This document shows positions 53,938 to 63,212 of a stretch of 64,000 nucleotides of DNA, piece after piece. The DNA lies in assembly GCF_900091625.1 (NCBI RefSeq), contig NZ_FMIC01000002.1, forward strand, positions 6,572,001 to 6,636,000. Direction: 5' to 3'. A program made the translations under genes and the position numbers. The stretch's first letter is position 1. Each line of letters begins with the position of its first letter. Under the pieces are notes generated by a model. The model searched no databases. It saw nothing but the letters and a program-made list of their open reading frames with translations, and was not told the origin of the DNA. This stretch comes from Micromonospora peucetia (GTDB taxonomy: Bacteria; Actinomycetota; Actinomycetes; Mycobacteriales; Micromonosporaceae).

Positions 53938-56325
53938 AGCCCGTGGCTGCCACAGCCGCCCGTGGTTCCTCAACTGGCTGGGGAACATCGCGCCGCCGAA
54001 CAGTGAGCCGCTGCCCAGAGCACAGCCGAGGGTAGCCAGCTCTTCTCGCTCGTCTTCCCTGGCGATGCCGGAAGCGATGACTGCGAAGCCCAGGTCGATG
54101 GAGAGGTCGACCGCCGCGCGGATGACGGAGCGGGCTGGCCGCCAGCCCGCGTCCAGCGCATAAGCCGGATGCAGACGCAAGAAGCTCCAGGTGGCGGCGT
54201 TCAGTACCTCGATGCTGTTCTGGTCGCTGCCAAAGTTCGCCAGCAGAAGCCGTATGCCGTAGTGCCGCAGCTGCTCGACGGTGTTCCGGTCGCGCAGTGC
54301 GGTCGGCTCCGCGACTTCCAGCACCAGCGATGACGCGGCCACGCCGTAGCCGCTCAGCATCTCGCGCAGAGAGTCAGCAAGCTGCGGCGTCAGCGCACGT
54401 GCCGGCACCGGCACGATCAACGCTGTCCGAGGCAGCGCCTCCCGCCAGGTGGTCGCCGCCGATACCGAGCGAGCGACCACCTTGCGCGCGAGGTCCTGCA
54501 AGGCTTCCTCATCGTCGATGAGTTGGTAGATGTCCTCGTCGGCGGCGAACACGTCGTGTCGGGAGTAGAGGAATCGCGGCGTTGACTGCACCATGACGAT
54601 GCGGCCGGTGGTGAGGTCCACGATCGGCTCGCACGAGATCGCCATGCGCGCGTCCAGCAGCTCTCGGGCCAGTGAGGTGCCGGGTACGGGAGCCGTTTGG
54701 TAGGACACCAGCCGGTCCTGTCCCGCGCGGACCGCCCGCCACATCACCCGCTCCGCGCCATCCAGCAGGTCGTGCGCCTGCGCGGCCGGTCCCGACGTCA
54801 TCCCGGCGCTCGCCCGCACGCTCAACGGGCCCTTCTCGTCGGTGACCAGTCGACGCAGCGCCGCCACCGCCCAGCACGCCCGCTGGTAGGCGGTGTCCTT
54901 TGACAGGCCCCACATGACCAGCGCGAATTCCGCGTCGCCGACCCGGCCGACAACAGAAGCCGCATCTCGCGCAGCCCGGCACAGCCGGCCGGCGAGTTCG
55001 TCGAGCACCCTCAGCGCGCGGTCCCTGCCGACCGCATCAGCCAGAAACTGGTAGTTCTCGAGGCGGACGACCACCACATGACACGTCCCGGTCGCCTTCG
55101 TCGCAACCCGAGACAGCAGCGCCATCCGATTCGGCAAACGGGTGTCAGGATCCTGGGTCGCCGCCAGCTCGTGCCGATGCGCATCTTCCGCCAGCAGCCC
55201 GTAGGCATGAACGCCGTCCAAGCTGGTCGACAGGTTAGCGGCGAAAGCCCGCAACGTTGCCTGCTCACGCACCGACAACACGTCACGCCGGCCCGTCAGG
55301 TACAGCCGCACCATGCCCTGCAACCCGGTCGCATCACGCCGGATCTCGTGCCGCACCACCGTCCGGGCGCCAGCCATCTCGGGAGCCTCGGACGCAGGGC
55401 CGTCGTACACGACTCCCGCCTCCCCTGCCTCGCTGTCGGCGCGCACCAGCCGCTCGCCGCCGTGAATCTCGATGTCGGCCGCCCGGGTGCCGAACAGTCC
55501 GACCGCTCCGACTGCGGCAGTGTGCAAGACGGTGTGCAGGTCCCGGGCCGACAGCGCGTCGGTCAAAGCCGCCAGGTGCTCCCAGGCGCCCCGCTCCTCA
55601 CGAATACGCAGCCGGTACGTCACCGCGAGGTACAGCACGAGCATCACCGCAGGCAGGGCGATCATCGCCCGCTTGTCGAGCCCAATAACGACCGCGAACA
55701 GGCCGGCAGTGACGGTCTCGCCGAGCGCGACAATCAGACGGGTGCGCCAGAGGGTACGCAGCACCAGCGCGAACGGCTTACTGGTTGCCAGCGTCACCGC
55801 GGCGCTCGTGACCAACTCTTCGATGGCGAACAGGACGGCCGCCGCCACTAGAAGACCCGCCCCAAGACGTGCCAGCCCCGACGTATCCATCTCGGCCTCG
55901 ACGAAGCCGGGACGCACCCCGAAGACATACAAAACCGCCGCTGCGGCAGCAGCCGCAACGATATCCATGGCGGTGTTCTGGATCGCCTTGTGCACGCCCG
56001 ACGCTCGGGGGTACCGCGTCACCATCCGTGCCACCGCCACGCCGACGGCCGCACACAAGATCACCCAGGGCGCCGGCAACGCCGCGGCACACACCAACGA
56101 CGCGGTGGGCGTCAGAGTGATCCGAATGGGCATCCGCTGCGGCAATGGCGCCGAACAGATCGCGCCCACCGCCATCAGCGCCGCACCCATCAGCGGATAC
56201 ACGAAATAGTAACGCGCCGGTTGCCCCACATGGTTCACCGCCCATACGAGGCACACCGACGCCAAAACGCAAACCATGGATGTCAATGTGACCAGCGCCC
56301 ATCTTCCACGCTGGTTTGGCATCAA
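53893..56325 (-). CDS. Membrane protein with degenerate GGDEF and EAL domains
   Basis: An 810-residue protein. Residues 1-230 hold about seven or eight membrane helices (VTLTSMVCVLASVCLVWAVN, LVAAAVLFAIEELV), then a linker or GAF-like region to about 375. A GGDEF-like domain spans about 385-550 (DPDTRLPNRMALL, then GRVGDAEFALVMW where GGDEF should be), and an EAL-like domain spans 570-790 (ISCEPIVDLTTG where EAL should be, IASGIAREDEREEL). Both catalytic motifs are changed, so it probably senses or binds cyclic-di-GMP or a ligand rather than making it. It converges with the ImmA-like gene and overlaps it by 45 bp. Confidence 0.87.
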   Translation of the reverse strand: MMPNQRGRWALVTLTSMVCVLASVCLVWAVNHVGQPARYYFVYPLMGAALMAVGAICSAPLPQRMPIRITLTPTASLVCAAALPAPWVILCAAVGVAVARMVTRYPRASGVHKAIQNTAMDIVAAAAAAAVLYVFGVRPGFVEAEMDTSGLARLGAGLLVAAAVLFAIEELVTSAAVTLATSKPFALVLRTLWRTRLIVALGETVTAGLFAVVIGLDKRAMIALPAVMLVLYLAVTYRLRIREERGAWEHLAALTDALSARDLHTVLHTAAVGAVGLFGTRAADIEIHGGERLVRADSEAGEAGVVYDGPASEAPEMAGARTVVRHEIRRDATGLQGMVRLYLTGRRDVLSVREQATLRAFAANLSTSLDGVHAYGLLAEDAHRHELAATQDPDTRLPNRMALLSRVATKATGTCHVVVVRLENYQFLADAVGRDRALRVLDELAGRLCRAARDAASVVGRVGDAEFALVMWGLSKDTAYQRACWAVAALRRLVTDEKGPLSVRASAGMTSGPAAQAHDLLDGAERVMWRAVRAGQDRLVSYQTAPVPGTSLARELLDARMAISCEPIVDLTTGRIVMVQSTPRFLYSRHDVFAADEDIYQLIDDEEALQDLARKVVARSVSAATTWREALPRTALIVPVPARALTPQLADSLREMLSGYGVAASSLVLEVAEPTALRDRNTVEQLRHYGIRLLLANFGSDQNSIEVLNAATWSFLRLHPAYALDAGWRPARSVIRAAVDLSIDLGFAVIASGIAREDEREELATLGCALGSGSLFGGAMFPSQLRNHGRLWQPRALPGRARVLRLHRSG

Positions 56326-57089
56326 TCAGGCCCCCATGATCATCGGCCCAGTCCTCTCGTGCAAGTCGTCCACAGTAGCAGCTCACACCGGTTCCTCAGC
56401 CCCACTCGACGCCCTTGCGCATGCCGCCACCTCCCTAGGCCGGATCGAGATCAGAGGGAACATATGCCATTACATAGGCTTCAATCAACGCGAAAGGTCT
56501 TTTTAGTCACCACTCGCGCACTGCGGCTTCTCCGCTGGCAAATCAGGGCGGAGCAGGCAGATCCCACAGAGGTCAAATCGACCCGATTGGCACCACTGGC
56601 ATCGCCGGCAGGAAAAGACGCAGCCAGGTAGACCTAAATCACCCAGCTTTTCTGAGCAATCACCGCCGCCGCCGCGACAACCACCTCGCGGTGAGGCGCC
56701 CGCCACCCACATGCCGGTAGAACGCGCCTCGCCGCCAGCCGGGTCCGTCAGGCCGCAGCACGAGACGGACACGACCTCGACGCCCGCGCCGCGCCGCACG
56801 TCCCAAGGAAGGATCTGGTTGCGGTGGCCCGGTGCTGCACGGCGAGCTGGTCACGCCGACGGCACCACCGGCCCCGTCCGCGCCGGGCCCCCTCGACGTG
56901 CAGCGGCTGCTGGCCAGCCACCCGCACCAGCGAGGGATCAACTTGACCCGGCTGCACGACCGCCGTCCTCACCACCCTCGCCCGTACTTTGGCCCAACAG
57001 CAGCTCATCTACCGCTGGTCGGCAAAGGAACCAGCGCAGGTAGCCGTCTTGTTGCCGGGATCCGTTGCGGTATCCCCGCCGGCGGTAGC
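56326..57089. other. Intergenic stretch, no supported gene
   Basis: About 760 bp. It must carry the promoter of the membrane GGDEF/EAL gene (starting 56325). Short frames on both strands show no domain. The region 56430-56520 is unusually AT-rich. Confidence 0.5.
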
Positions 57090-57731
57090 TCATGGCATCG
57101 CGACGGGATCCAGGAAGGCGCACTGGGTGGCGATCAACATCGGCAGGTTCACCGCCACCTCGCGGGCAACTCCCTCAGGCGTGAGGCCGATCGGGTCCTC
57201 ACCCGCCGCCAACTCCTCCTCGTCAGCCCGTGCGAAGTAGGCGCAGGCTTCCCAGAGGTTGGGGTGCAGGAAGGAGAACGCCCACATGACGTAGGCGTCG
57301 TTCTGGAGCGCTACCAGGGGGCGGCGGTGATGGCCCATCCGGTGGTAGTGGGGCTCCTCGGCTGTCGATCCCATGCCCTCGGCGGTAGGGAAGAGACGGT
57401 AGTGCCGGAACAGGTCTTCGAGTGGGCCTTCGGGGTCGAACTCCAGCAGCAGGCCCCGGTTGACCAGATCTTCGACCAGTCCTGCGGCGTCAGGCTGTGG
57501 CTTCGGTGCGGTCAGCAGCGACTCCACCAGCCTCGCCCGGTCCACGCGCAGCTCCGAGTGGCCCTCGACGTCCAGAAAGACGGCCCCGTAGACGCCGACC
57601 TCGTCCTCGCTGAGGTCGACCATGTCGGCGCCGAGGTGGATCTCCCACGACTCCGGCGTCGGGTCGGCGGGACGCACATATCGGTGTTGTGGTCCGAGGC
57701 TGAAGCCCACCGGGACGATGACGCGAGGCAT
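57090..57731 (-). CDS. Hypothetical protein at the end of the ABC-transporter operon
   Basis: A 213-residue cytoplasmic protein: MPRVIVPVGFSLGPQHRYVR, EDEVGVYGAVFLDVEGHSEL, PLEDLFRHYRLFPTAEGMG and GEDPIGLTPEGVAREVAVNLPML. No family is recognised; the repeated use of aromatic and acidic residues and the absence of a membrane segment fit a small adaptor or enzyme. AAGGA precedes ATG 57731. It is the last gene of the minus-strand operon that starts beyond 64000. Confidence 0.7.
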   Translation of the reverse strand: MPRVIVPVGFSLGPQHRYVRPADPTPESWEIHLGADMVDLSEDEVGVYGAVFLDVEGHSELRVDRARLVESLLTAPKPQPDAAGLVEDLVNRGLLLEFDPEGPLEDLFRHYRLFPTAEGMGSTAEEPHYHRMGHHRRPLVALQNDAYVMWAFSFLHPNLWEACAYFARADEEELAAGEDPIGLTPEGVAREVAVNLPMLIATQCAFLDPVAMP

Positions 57732-57779
57732 GGGCCGTTCCTTCGAACACTCTCGCGGATGCTGTCGACGATTTGTTGT

Positions 57780-58405
57780 TGCCGGCCGCTGTCCCAGGAG
57801 CCGGGGGCGCGGCGGCGGTCGGTCAGCCCGCCTTGCGGGCGTGGATTGCCCTGCATTGGTAGGGAGCTCAGGACCAGGTCAGGGTGGGCCATGAGGATGA
57901 GGAATTGGTTGAGGTCGGCGTCGGTGGTGTCGGGTCCGCGCAGAGTGGGTCGGAGTCCATCGACGACGTCGGCAAGTAGACGGCATCCGGGGCCGCCGCC
58001 GGTCCAGGTTTCGGTACCGGTGTGGGTACAGGCCTGGACCATGCCGGTGCCGATGAGCTGCTGGTCGATGTCGAGCGGCCACGTGGCGCCGCCGTCGGGG
58101 CCGGCGATGGTGCGATAGACGCTGCGCATGACGGTGTGGATCAGGCGGGCGTCATCCGCGCTCGCCCGTAGACGTCGATGACGTAGGTGGGATGCAGGTG
58201 TCGGGTGTCGTGGTCGACGCCTGCGACGGATCCTGTCGGGCCGACAAGAGGCAAGGCGGGTGGTGATGTTGCTGACGCGCGCGATATCAAGGACCTGCTG
58301 CCCGGGTGTGATGAGGAGCTTGTCCAGTTCGCGGTGGATGAGCGGGCTCAGCAGGCGATTCGCGGGTGGCGCGGAGTGCACGGGCGGGGCGGTGGTGGCC
58401 GTCAT
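57780..58405 (-). pseudogene. Methyltransferase-like gene lacking the SAM-binding core
   Basis: The start (ATG 58405, overlapping the upstream gene by four bases) gives PPANRLLSPLIHRELDKLLI and QQVLDIARVSN, then an arginine-rich stretch. After that comes MRSVYRTIAGPDGGATWPLD, GTGMVQACTHTGTETWTGG and ADVVDGLRPTLRGPDTTDAD, which parallels the C-terminal half of the methyltransferase at 62382. The SAM-binding core that should lie between is missing or out of frame. The frame runs on to a stop at 57512 inside the next gene. I treat it as a degenerate paralogue. Confidence 0.5.
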
Positions 58406-58635
58406 GGACCTGGATCTTTCTGCTTCGGTGTCGACGCGAGGTAGCGGGCGGCCCAGCGGGCGTACTCGCAGGGGAAGGGTTTGAGTTGCTGGTAGGCGAT
58501 GTGGCAGCCGTGGCACATGCCGTCGTCGTCGGTGTGGGCTGCCTGGACCGCGCGGGCGTCGTCGAGAGGATCGTGCGAAGAACCCACAGGGCCGCGACGG
58601 TGGCCCTCGGGTTGACGGCCGGGTGTGGAACTCAT
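58402..58635 (-). CDS. Small Cys-containing protein
   Basis: A 77-residue protein ending in DGMCHGCHIAYQQLKPFPCEYARWAARYL. The CxxC plus a third Cys and a nearby His make a likely zinc-binding site. ATG 58635 overlaps the upstream gene's stop, and its own stop overlaps the next start. It is one of several tiny genes in the ABC-transporter operon; function unknown. Confidence 0.6.
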   Translation of the reverse strand: MSSTPGRQPEGHRRGPVGSSHDPLDDARAVQAAHTDDDGMCHGCHIAYQQLKPFPCEYARWAARYLASTPKQKDPGP

Positions 58636-58889
58636 GGCGGGCTGTGTGGCTGAGGCGGGGGCGAGGGTTCGTCGTCGATCCAGGCGACATCGGCGTTGTG
58701 GAGGCGGGCGACGCCGTCGGCGTTGGTGCAGAGTGCGAGCAGGGTGCGCCGGCCGTGCAGGTTGACGGCGAAGGCGCTTCCGTCGGGCAGGGCCAGGCCC
58801 CAGCCCACGATCTGCGGTGGGCTGTCGTCGTCGGGGTAGGCGAGAAGCGCGAAGCGGCTTGGCTTGTCCTCGGCGGGGTTGCTGCTCAT
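58632..58889 (-). CDS. Small hypothetical protein
   Basis: An 85-residue acidic protein (DDDSPPQIVGWGLALPDGSA, then VNLHGRRTLLALCTNADGVA) with a proline-rich end. ATG 58889 overlaps the ATPase stop by four bases. It may be a single beta-domain. No family recognised. Confidence 0.6.
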   Translation of the reverse strand: MSSNPAEDKPSRFALLAYPDDDSPPQIVGWGLALPDGSAFAVNLHGRRTLLALCTNADGVARLHNADVAWIDDEPSPPPQPHSPP

Positions 58890-60433
58890 GCGTTGGCTCC
58901 GACCGGGGTGACGCCAAGCAGGTCGTGGAGGCGCCGGTGATGAGATTCGGTGAAGTCGGCGGTAGCGGCGGTGAGGGCGACGTGACCGTGTTCGAGCACG
59001 ACCACGTCGTCGGCGAGGGACAGGGCGAGGGACAGGTTCTGCTCGGCGATCACGACGCCGACGCCTTGGGCTGCGATCGTGGAGATGGCAACGCTGATCT
59101 GCTGCACGAGGGCAGGGGCGAGTCCCTCGGACGGTTCATCAAGCAGCAGCACTCGGGGGCGGGCCAGCAGCGCGCGGGCGAAGGCGAGCATCTGCTGTTC
59201 ACCGCCGGAGAGGCGTTCGGCGGAATGGCGCAGGCGAGTGCCCAATGCGGGCAGAAGCGCGAGGATGTCGTCGCGGCTCCACTGTCGGCCGACGTGGCGG
59301 TCTCGGGTGGCGGTGGCAGCCGCGACGGTGAGGTGTTCGGCGACGGTCAAGCTGAACAGTCGTCGGCCTTGCGGCACGAGAGTCAGGCCGGCGCGGGCGA
59401 TGCGGTGCGCGGCGGTGGGTAACCTGCCTCCGCCGAGCGTGACGCTGGTGGGCGGTGTGAGAGGCGTGAGCCCCGCCAGGGCGTTGAGCACGGTGGTCTT
59501 GCCGGCGCCGTTGCGGCCGAGCAGTGCCAGGATTTTCCCCTCGAAGACGTCGAAATTGAGGTCGTGCACGGCCGGCGCGCCGTCGTAGCCGGCCTGCAGG
59601 TTGCGGACCTCAAGCAGCCGACGCCGTTCACCGCTCGGTGGCACGGGATCGGGAACGCAGTCGGGTACGGCGGCGGCCGGCGTACCAGCGGTGGTGAGGT
59701 AGACGGCGCGTACGGCGGTGTCCGCGCGGATCTCGTCTGGGGTGCCGGTGGCGATGTGGTTGCCGTGTTGCAGGACGGTGACGGTGTCCGCGACGTCCCA
59801 CACGAGGTCCAGGTGGTGATCGATCAGTAGGACCGTGACCTCCGGCGGGAGGGCCCGGATGGTCTCGACGAGTTGTGCGACGTCCCCGGGGTCGAGGCCG
59901 GCGGAGGGCTCGTCGAGGAGCAGCAGCCGCGGTTGGGGCGTGAGTGCGACAGCCAGTTCCAGCCGCCGCCGCACCCCGTATGGCAGGGCGGCGGCGGGCA
60001 TGTCGGCGTAGGCGGCCAGCCCTGCGGCATGCAGCACGGCGCGCGCACGGTCGGTGTTCATGCCGCGGCGGGCGCTAGCGGATCGGGCAGCAGGCGGGGT
60101 GCGACGGTTGATGGCTAGGGCGACGTTCGCGGCGGCGGAGAGCCGCCCGAACACGGCGGGGTGTTGGAAGGTGCGGCCGACGCCGCGTCGCGCGCGGGCC
60201 GCGGGGCCGAGGCGGTTCACGTCGCGCCCGTCGAGCAGGACCCGCCCGCTGGTGGGGCGCACGCTGCCGGCGATGACCCCGAACAGGGTGCTTTTGCCGG
60301 CTCCGTTGGGGCCGATGACCGCGTGTCGGGCACCGGTGGGCAGGGTGATGGAGATGTCGTGCAGGGCGTGCAGGCCGCCGTAGCGGCGACCCACTCCGTC
60401 GAGGTGCAGAAGCGCAGGTGGGTAATCGTTCAC
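58886..60433 (-). CDS. Fused LivG-LivF-type ABC ATPase
   Basis: A 515-residue protein carrying two complete ABC ATPase domains in one chain. The first (LivG-like) has Walker A GPNGAGKST, signature LPYGVRRRLELAVAL and Walker B LLLLDEPSAGLDPGD. The second (LivF-like, from about residue 270) has GRNGAGKTT, LSGGEQQMLAFARAL and VLLLDEPSEGLAPALV. A short linker (PVPPSGERRRLLEVRNLQAG) joins them. Normally these are two genes; here both energise one importer. GTG 60433 overlaps the LivM stop as GTGA. With the LivH, LivM and solute-binding genes it forms a branched-chain-amino-acid-type importer; actual substrate unknown. Confidence 0.93.
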   Translation of the reverse strand: MNDYPPALLHLDGVGRRYGGLHALHDISITLPTGARHAVIGPNGAGKSTLFGVIAGSVRPTSGRVLLDGRDVNRLGPAARARRGVGRTFQHPAVFGRLSAAANVALAINRRTPPAARSASARRGMNTDRARAVLHAAGLAAYADMPAAALPYGVRRRLELAVALTPQPRLLLLDEPSAGLDPGDVAQLVETIRALPPEVTVLLIDHHLDLVWDVADTVTVLQHGNHIATGTPDEIRADTAVRAVYLTTAGTPAAAVPDCVPDPVPPSGERRRLLEVRNLQAGYDGAPAVHDLNFDVFEGKILALLGRNGAGKTTVLNALAGLTPLTPPTSVTLGGGRLPTAAHRIARAGLTLVPQGRRLFSLTVAEHLTVAAATATRDRHVGRQWSRDDILALLPALGTRLRHSAERLSGGEQQMLAFARALLARPRVLLLDEPSEGLAPALVQQISVAISTIAAQGVGVVIAEQNLSLALSLADDVVVLEHGHVALTAATADFTESHHRRLHDLLGVTPVGANA

Positions 60434-61473
60434 GGCTGCCTTCCTTCGGGTGTGCGGCGCAGGCGTGTGGTGAGGTGGCGGGCAAGTGGCCGGCCGTAGG
60501 CGACGGCGAGGAACAGAACGCCGAGTAGCACGGGTCCGTGACCGCCCGTGCCGGCACCGACGAGGTCCCGGGTGGCGACGACAGCGAACGCGCCGAGGAC
60601 GGCGCCGGTCATGCTGCCGGCGCCGATCGCGGCGGCCAGCAGCGTGAGCGCCGCGATCTCGAAGCCCAGGTCGGCGGGAGAGACGTACCGGTTGACCGCG
60701 ACGAGCAGCGCGCCGCCTGCTGCGGCGAGCGTGCCGGCGGCGGTGTAGCCGGCGGCGAGTTCGAGGGTGACCGGGTGGCCGAGTGCTGCCATACGGGGCT
60801 CGTGGTCGGCGCAGCCGCGCAGGAGCAGGGCGAGGCGGGAGCGCATCAGCACGGCCACGGCGGCGGTCAGCAGGAGGAAGCAGCCCAGGGTGTACCAGTA
60901 GACGTGCCCGGCGCCGGTCAGCGGTGCCGTTGTGGGCCAGGCGGTGACCGGTGGGGTGTGCATGCCTTCGTCGCCGCCGGTGACGGTCGTCCACTGTGCG
61001 GCGATGGTCGCTGTCAGGCTCTGCACCGCGAAGGTCGCCATAAGAAACGCGGTGGCGCGGGTGCGTAGCACCAGCGGCGCCGTCGCGGCGGCGGTGATCG
61101 CGCCGGCGGCGGCTGCTGAGGCGAGCTGCACCGGGCCGGCGGTGACACCTGCTTGGGCGAGCAGGGCCGCGGTGTAAGCGCCGACGCCGAAGTAGGCAGC
61201 CTGGCCGAAGGACGGCAGGCCGGCGACACCGACGAGGAGTTGGGTGCTCATGGCCAGCACCGCGAAGACCAGTGCGGTACTGGCCAGGGACACGGTGTAG
61301 GCGTCGGTGATGGCGGGCAGCAGCAGCGCGCTGAGCGCCACGCACCCGGCCAGGCCTGCCCGAACCGCCCGCTGCGGACGGCCAAGCGGTGCGGGTGCCG
61401 CCGAGTGCGGTGGCGTGGCGGCGGCCCCGGTTGCGGTGGCGTTGGCGTTGGCGTTGGCGTTGGCGGTGCTCAT
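60430..61473 (-). CDS. LivM-type ABC permease
   Basis: A 347-residue inner-membrane permease with about nine hydrophobic helices (AVRAGLAGCVALSALLLPA, QLLVGVAGLPSFGQAAYFGVG, VYWYTLGCFLLLTAAVAVLM). The conserved loop GLPSFGQAAYFGVGAY is the LivM EAA-like signature. The N-terminus is an Ala-Asn repeat coded by a 6-bp tandem repeat (61441-61464). ATG 61473 overlaps the LivH stop. It pairs with LivH to form the channel. Confidence 0.92.
   Translation of the reverse strand: MSTANANANANATATGAAATPPHSAAPAPLGRPQRAVRAGLAGCVALSALLLPAITDAYTVSLASTALVFAVLAMSTQLLVGVAGLPSFGQAAYFGVGAYTAALLAQAGVTAGPVQLASAAAAGAITAAATAPLVLRTRATAFLMATFAVQSLTATIAAQWTTVTGGDEGMHTPPVTAWPTTAPLTGAGHVYWYTLGCFLLLTAAVAVLMRSRLALLLRGCADHEPRMAALGHPVTLELAAGYTAAGTLAAAGGALLVAVNRYVSPADLGFEIAALTLLAAAIGAGSMTGAVLGAFAVVATRDLVGAGTGGHGPVLLGVLFLAVAYGRPLARHLTTRLRRTPEGRQP
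61441..61464. repeat. Tandem repeat (GTTGGC)4 inside the permease gene
   Basis: Four perfect 6-bp units on the plus strand, coding Ala-Asn dipeptides on the minus strand near residues 4-11 of the LivM-type protein. In-frame slippage would change the length of this tail without shifting the frame. Confidence 0.85.
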
Positions 61474-62372
61474 GCTGGCCTCACCGCCGTCGGGGCACCG
61501 CTCTGGCCTCGGATGACGAGGACGACGAACAGGGCGCCGAAGAGAGCGAAGGGGGCGAGGGCGGGGGCGGCGAGCACGCCGAGGGTTTGGACCTGCCCGA
61601 CCAGCAGGGCTGCGGCGAGGGTCGCGGGGATCGAGCCGGCGCCGCCGAGGACGACGACGATCAGCGACAGCACCAGGACGGTGGTGTCGACTCCGGGGGC
61701 GGGGCCCAGCAGGGGTGCGCCGAGGACCCCGGCGGTGACGGCGAGTGTTGCGCCGACGGCGAGGGCGGCGATGCGTACTCGGGCGGTGTTGATGCCGGTG
61801 GCGGCGGCCATGGCGGGGTCGGTGACGGTGGCGCGTAGCATCACTCCGGCGGTGGTGTGCCGCACGATCCAGTGCAGTGCAACCGCGACGGCGGCGGCGA
61901 CAGCGATGAACATGAGTCGGTAGGTCGGGTAGCCGAATCCGGCGATGTCGATGCGGCCCGCCAGGACCATCGGCGGGTCGGCGGGCAGCGGGGTCGCCCC
62001 GAACACGGTGGTGAAGGCGTCCCCGGCCAGAAAGGCGATGCCGAGGGTGGCGAGGCCTTGGTCGAGGTGCCCGCGTGCGGCCAGGGGACGCAGTACAGCG
62101 GCCAGGGCCGCACCGCCGAGGGTGCCGGCGGCCACACCGACGGCCACGGCGGCGAGCAGGCCGAGCAGGCTGCCATCGGTGAACAGGTAGGCGAGGTAGG
62201 CGCCGAGGAGGTAGAGCGTGCCGTGGGCCATGTTGAGCACGTCCATGACGCCGAAGATCAGCGCCAGGCCGGCGGCGGCGACGAACAGCAGCAGCCCGAA
62301 GGCCACCCCGTCCAAGCCGGTCACCGCGAACGTCGCTACCTGTCCCACGGCACGCTTCCCCTTCCTTCTCAC
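61470..62372 (-). CDS. LivH-type ABC permease
   Basis: A 300-residue permease with eight or nine hydrophobic helices. Signatures: FGLLLFVAAAGLALIFGVMDVLNMAHGTLYLLGAYLA (shown by two overlapping motifs IFGVMDVLNMAHG and LYLLGAYLAYL), GQVATFAVTGLDGVAFGL at the start and VVVLGGAGSIPATLAAALLVG near the end, the LivH type EAA loop. It starts at ATG 62372, nine bases after the methyltransferase stop; an internal GTG would drop ten basic residues. Membrane component of the importer. Confidence 0.92.
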   Translation of the reverse strand: MRRKGKRAVGQVATFAVTGLDGVAFGLLLFVAAAGLALIFGVMDVLNMAHGTLYLLGAYLAYLFTDGSLLGLLAAVAVGVAAGTLGGAALAAVLRPLAARGHLDQGLATLGIAFLAGDAFTTVFGATPLPADPPMVLAGRIDIAGFGYPTYRLMFIAVAAAVAVALHWIVRHTTAGVMLRATVTDPAMAAATGINTARVRIAALAVGATLAVTAGVLGAPLLGPAPGVDTTVLVLSLIVVVLGGAGSIPATLAAALLVGQVQTLGVLAAPALAPFALFGALFVVLVIRGQSGAPTAVRPA

Positions 62373-62381
62373 GGGTCCTGG

Positions 62382-63197
62382 TCAGTCCTCGGCCCGGCGG
62401 CCGACGGTGGTGACCATCGGGTAGGACCACGTGAGGGCGTGCGGGTCGTTCATCCCGTCGCGCAGCGTCTCCAGCTGCGGCGAGCTCATTCCCCGCGCGA
62501 GCAGCGCCGCTTCCATCTGGCGGCTGTTGCTGGCGTGCAGCAGACACCCGGCCTCCCCGCCGGACCACAGCCGGTTATGGACCTCGGCCTCGACGTCGAC
62601 GAGGCCGACGTCGCGCATCGCTACGGGCACGCGGTGCGCCCAGTTGGCCGACGCGCCGTTGTCGACGGCCAAGCCCACCAGGGCGTTCTGGAACGCCAGG
62701 AACGCCTCGGCCAGGACGGCCGGACCGCGCAGCAGCATCTCGTCGAGGCGGGTGCAGTCCCACTCGGAGATCACCAGCACCCCGCCGGGCTTGAGTGCGG
62801 CGGCGGCGCGGCGCAGGACCTGCTCGCGATCAGCTAGATGCATCAGCAGCAGCCGGGCGTGCACAAGGTCGTACTCCCGCTCACCCAGGTCGATGGTGGT
62901 GACGTCGCCAGTACGCACATCGATCAGCTCGTGAGTGGGCACGTGCCGGGGGTCGGCGTCGAGGGCCACGACGCGTCCGGCGGGGCTGACCTGCTCGGCG
63001 AGCCAGGTAGCGACGCTGCCGGCGCCGGTGCCCAGGTCGAGGCACCGCCAACCGCTCTCCACGCCGGTACGGGCGAGCACGTCGGTGGAGTGTGGGTCGA
63101 GGATCTCCGCGAGCAGGCGTACCTGCCGTGCGGCCTCGCTGGTGGCGTTGTCGAAGGTGTATCGGCCGTCAACGGCGGCCACGGGTGCGTTGGTCAT
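62382..63197 (-). CDS. SAM-dependent methyltransferase in the transporter operon
   Basis: A 271-residue class I methyltransferase. Motif I is CLDLGTGAGSVATWLAEQV, with Asp in VVALDADPRHV, motif II DVTTIDLGEREYDLVHARLL, and post-motif ALKPGGVLVISEWDCTRL. It is the UbiE/Coq5-like layout used on small molecules. ATG 63197 is 15 bp after the solute-binding gene, and it ends 9 bp before LivH. A methyltransferase inside an importer operon suggests the transported compound is methylated or belongs to a biosynthetic pathway (inference). Confidence 0.87.
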   Translation of the reverse strand: MTNAPVAAVDGRYTFDNATSEAARQVRLLAEILDPHSTDVLARTGVESGWRCLDLGTGAGSVATWLAEQVSPAGRVVALDADPRHVPTHELIDVRTGDVTTIDLGEREYDLVHARLLLMHLADREQVLRRAAAALKPGGVLVISEWDCTRLDEMLLRGPAVLAEAFLAFQNALVGLAVDNGASANWAHRVPVAMRDVGLVDVEAEVHNRLWSGGEAGCLLHASNSRQMEAALLARGMSSPQLETLRDGMNDPHALTWSYPMVTTVGRRAED

Positions 63198-63212
63198 GGT
63201 GGAACTCCTGTT

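Noticed and set aside
58886..61345. 819-residue frame as one protein
   Set aside because: The N-terminal 300 residues are an out-of-frame shadow of the LivM gene; the ATPase starts at GTG 60433, overlapping the LivM stop.
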